From positions 1-15,342 of the forward strand of contig NZ_CAIP01000182.1 of assembly GCF_000297435.1 (NCBI RefSeq): a DNA stretch of 15,342 bases, given 5' to 3'. The notes beneath the pieces were generated by a model. It was not told the DNA's origin. It searched no databases and saw nothing but the letters and a program-made list of their open reading frames with translations. The stretch is from Microcystis sp. T1-4. GTDB lineage: Bacteria; Cyanobacteriota; Cyanobacteriia; Cyanobacteriales; Microcystaceae. Position numbers and translations under genes: made by a program. This document shows, piece by piece, positions 13,828 through 15,342 of the stretch (position 1 is its first letter; every line of letters begins with the position of its first letter).

Positions 13828-15117
13828 GTGAAAAAAGTATTAGCTATTATCTTAGGTGGCGGGGCCGGAACTCGCCTTTATCCGTTAACGAAACTGCGGG
13901 CCAAACCTGCCGTCCCCCTAGCGGGAAAATATCGCCTAATCGATATTCCCGTCAGCAATTGTATTAACTCCCAGATTGACAAAATCTATGTGTTGACGCA
14001 ATTTAATTCCGCTTCTCTCAATCGTCACCTCAATCGTACCTATAATTTTACGGGTTTTAGTGATGGTTTCGTGGAAGTTTTGGCCGCTCAACAAACCATG
14101 GAAAATCCTCAATGGTTCCAAGGCACGGCCGACGCAGTACGACAGTATATTTGGACGATGAAGGATTGGGATATCGATGAATATCTGATTCTCTCGGGAG
14201 ATCATCTCTATCGCATGGACTACAGCAAGTTCATCGAACGCCATCGGGAAACCAACGCCGATATCACTTTATCGGTGGTTCCCATCGATGAACGTCGGGC
14301 CTCCGCTTTTGGGGTGATGAAAATTAATGATTCGGGGCGAATTGTCGATTTTTATGAGAAACCCAAAGGGGCAGAATTGGAAAGAATGCGGGTAGATACG
14401 ACGATTTTAGGCTTAAGTCCCGACCAAGCTCGCCAAAGTCCCTACATCGCTTCCATGGGAATTTATGTCTTTAAAAAGAATGTTTTAATCGATCTGCTCG
14501 ATGCCAATAAAGAACAGACCGATTTCGGCAAGGAAATTATTCCCTCGGCGGCTAAAGACTACAATCTTCAGGCTTATTTATTTAAGGGTTACTGGGAAGA
14601 TATCGGGACGATTGAAGCCTTTTATGAGTCTAATCTCGCCCTGACTCAACAACCCAATCCCGCCTTTAGTTTCTACGACGAAAAAGCACCCATCTATACC
14701 CGTTCTCGCTATCTGCCACCCACAAAAATGCTCAATTGTACGGTGACAGAATCGATGATTTCTGAAGGTTGTATTCTCAAAGAATCTCGCATCCATCACT
14801 CGATTTTAGGTATTCGTAGTCGAGTTGGCAAAGACTGCTCGATCGAGGATACAATGCTGATGGGAGCCGACTTTTATGAGTCTTTCCCCGAACGGGAAAG
14901 TCTGATCGGAAATGCCAAAATTCCCGTGGGTATCGGTCCCGGTTCCACTATTCGTCGGGCAATTGTGGACAAAAATGCTCGCATTGGTTCCAATGTTTTA
15001 ATTGTTAACAAAGATCGTGTGGAAGAAGCTAATCGCGAAGATTTAGGTTTCTATGTTCGCAGCGGCATCGTGGTTATTTTCAAAAATGCCACTATTCCCG
15101 ACGGCACGGTAATTTAA
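13828..15117 (+). CDS. glgC: Glucose-1-phosphate adenylyltransferase (ADP-glucose pyrophosphorylase)
   Basis: GlgC makes ADP-glucose from ATP and glucose-1-phosphate, the committed step of cyanobacterial glycogen synthesis, and in this lineage is activated by 3-phosphoglycerate. From the GTG at 13828 it has 429 residues, as in Anabaena, and begins KKVLAIILGGGAGTRLYP after the initiator. The nucleotide loop GGGAGTRL is at 10-17, GTADAVRQ at 99-106 and LSGDHLYRMDY at 122-132. YWEDIGT and a C-terminal left-handed beta-helix (VTESMISEGCILKESRIHHSILGIRSRVG) follow. The frame is open 20 codons further, to a GTG at 13768, but GAGGG lies 8 nt before 13828 and the family starts there. The 116-bp gap to the divergent collagen-like gene must hold both promoters; I could not identify them. 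Confidence 0.97.
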   Translation: MKKVLAIILGGGAGTRLYPLTKLRAKPAVPLAGKYRLIDIPVSNCINSQIDKIYVLTQFNSASLNRHLNRTYNFTGFSDGFVEVLAAQQTMENPQWFQGTADAVRQYIWTMKDWDIDEYLILSGDHLYRMDYSKFIERHRETNADITLSVVPIDERRASAFGVMKINDSGRIVDFYEKPKGAELERMRVDTTILGLSPDQARQSPYIASMGIYVFKKNVLIDLLDANKEQTDFGKEIIPSAAKDYNLQAYLFKGYWEDIGTIEAFYESNLALTQQPNPAFSFYDEKAPIYTRSRYLPPTKMLNCTVTESMISEGCILKESRIHHSILGIRSRVGKDCSIEDTMLMGADFYESFPERESLIGNAKIPVGIGPGSTIRRAIVDKNARIGSNVLIVNKDRVEEANREDLGFYVRSGIVVIFKNATIPDGTVI

Positions 15118-15120
15118 TCT

Positions 15121-15181
15121 ATCAGTTATCAGTTATCAGTTATCAGTTATCAGTTATCAGTTATCAGTTATCAGTTATCAG
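15121..15181. repeat. ATCAGTT tandem array after glgC
   Basis: Eight perfect head-to-tail copies of the heptamer ATCAGTT are followed by a partial ATCAG, 61 bp in all, starting 3 bp after the glgC stop codon. No variant units occur, which suggests recent expansion. It resembles the short tandemly repeated heptamers known from cyanobacterial genomes. I saw no classical terminator after glgC. Confidence 0.95.
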
Positions 15182-15288
15182 CTTTTATTTATCCGATTAA
15201 TTAGCCATTTTTCTAGTTATTATCGCTTGGATATAGCCGCAGGCTGATGGCTTCAGCTAATTACCTAGACAATTCCCTTGAAACCATA

Positions 15289-15342
15289 AGTAGCTGGTTA
15301 TAATTAAATTAAAAATGGATTTTAGGTTCGATCCCCCCTGCA
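15289..15342. mobile_element. MITE of the AGTAG family, cut by the window end
   Basis: The element begins AGTAGCTGGTTATAATT after a TA at 15287-15288. It matches the inverse of 12141-12191 at 50 of 51 positions, then diverges in the last 3 bases. Only this end is inside the window. Its orientation is opposite to the 12037 copy. Confidence 0.85.

Noticed and set aside
1..15342. CRISPR array, rRNA, tRNA or prophage genes
   Set aside because: The repeats found are contiguous heptamers or paired inverted ends without regular spacers. I recognised no structural RNA gene, integrase or phage protein.

Overview
The window looks like cyanobacterial chromosome, most probably a Microcystis-like unicellular species. 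The evidence is the rpsL-rpsG-fusA-tuf-rpsJ gene order, a plant-type/cyanobacterial GlgC, GCGATCGC (HIP1) octamers at 6779, 11784 and 13595, AT-rich spacers full of 7-bp tandem repeats, and many small non-coding inverted-repeat elements. The genus is inferred from this style, not proven.

Layout. (i) 1-974: a 7-bp tandem array leads into glyQ, the glycyl-tRNA synthetase alpha subunit, on the + strand. (ii) 1158-6309: the complete str operon on the - strand. A consensus promoter at 6280-6309 precedes rpsL, rpsG, fusA, tuf and rpsJ. A hairpin between rpsJ and glyQ can terminate both converging units. (iii) 6589-8241: a HigB-HigA toxin-antitoxin locus behind a perfect 13-bp inverted repeat. The antitoxin gene originally continued into an ImmA/IrrE zinc metallopeptidase, but a 118-bp MITE flanked by TA duplications has split it. 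Removing the insertion restores one 388-codon frame. (iv) 8350-9546: a NurA-type nuclease, followed by about 550 bp of small repeat elements. (v) 12014-10098, - strand: dusA and a DUF362 protein, an apparent two-gene operon. (vi) 12037-12191: another MITE of the family seen in higA, itself carrying a nested 42-bp palindromic insertion. (vii) 12257-13711, - strand: a secreted collagen-like Gly-X-Y protein. It is divergent from glgC (13828-15117), which is followed by an ATCAGTT array and a third copy of the MITE at the window edge.

How the parts relate. Most genes are housekeeping: translation factors, tRNA charging and modification, and glycogen synthesis. The accessory interest lies in the toxin-antitoxin/protease locus and in the repeats. 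At least three small-element families are present, one of which has remodelled a gene. Period-7 simple repeats occur at four separate places, two of them directly after a stop codon.
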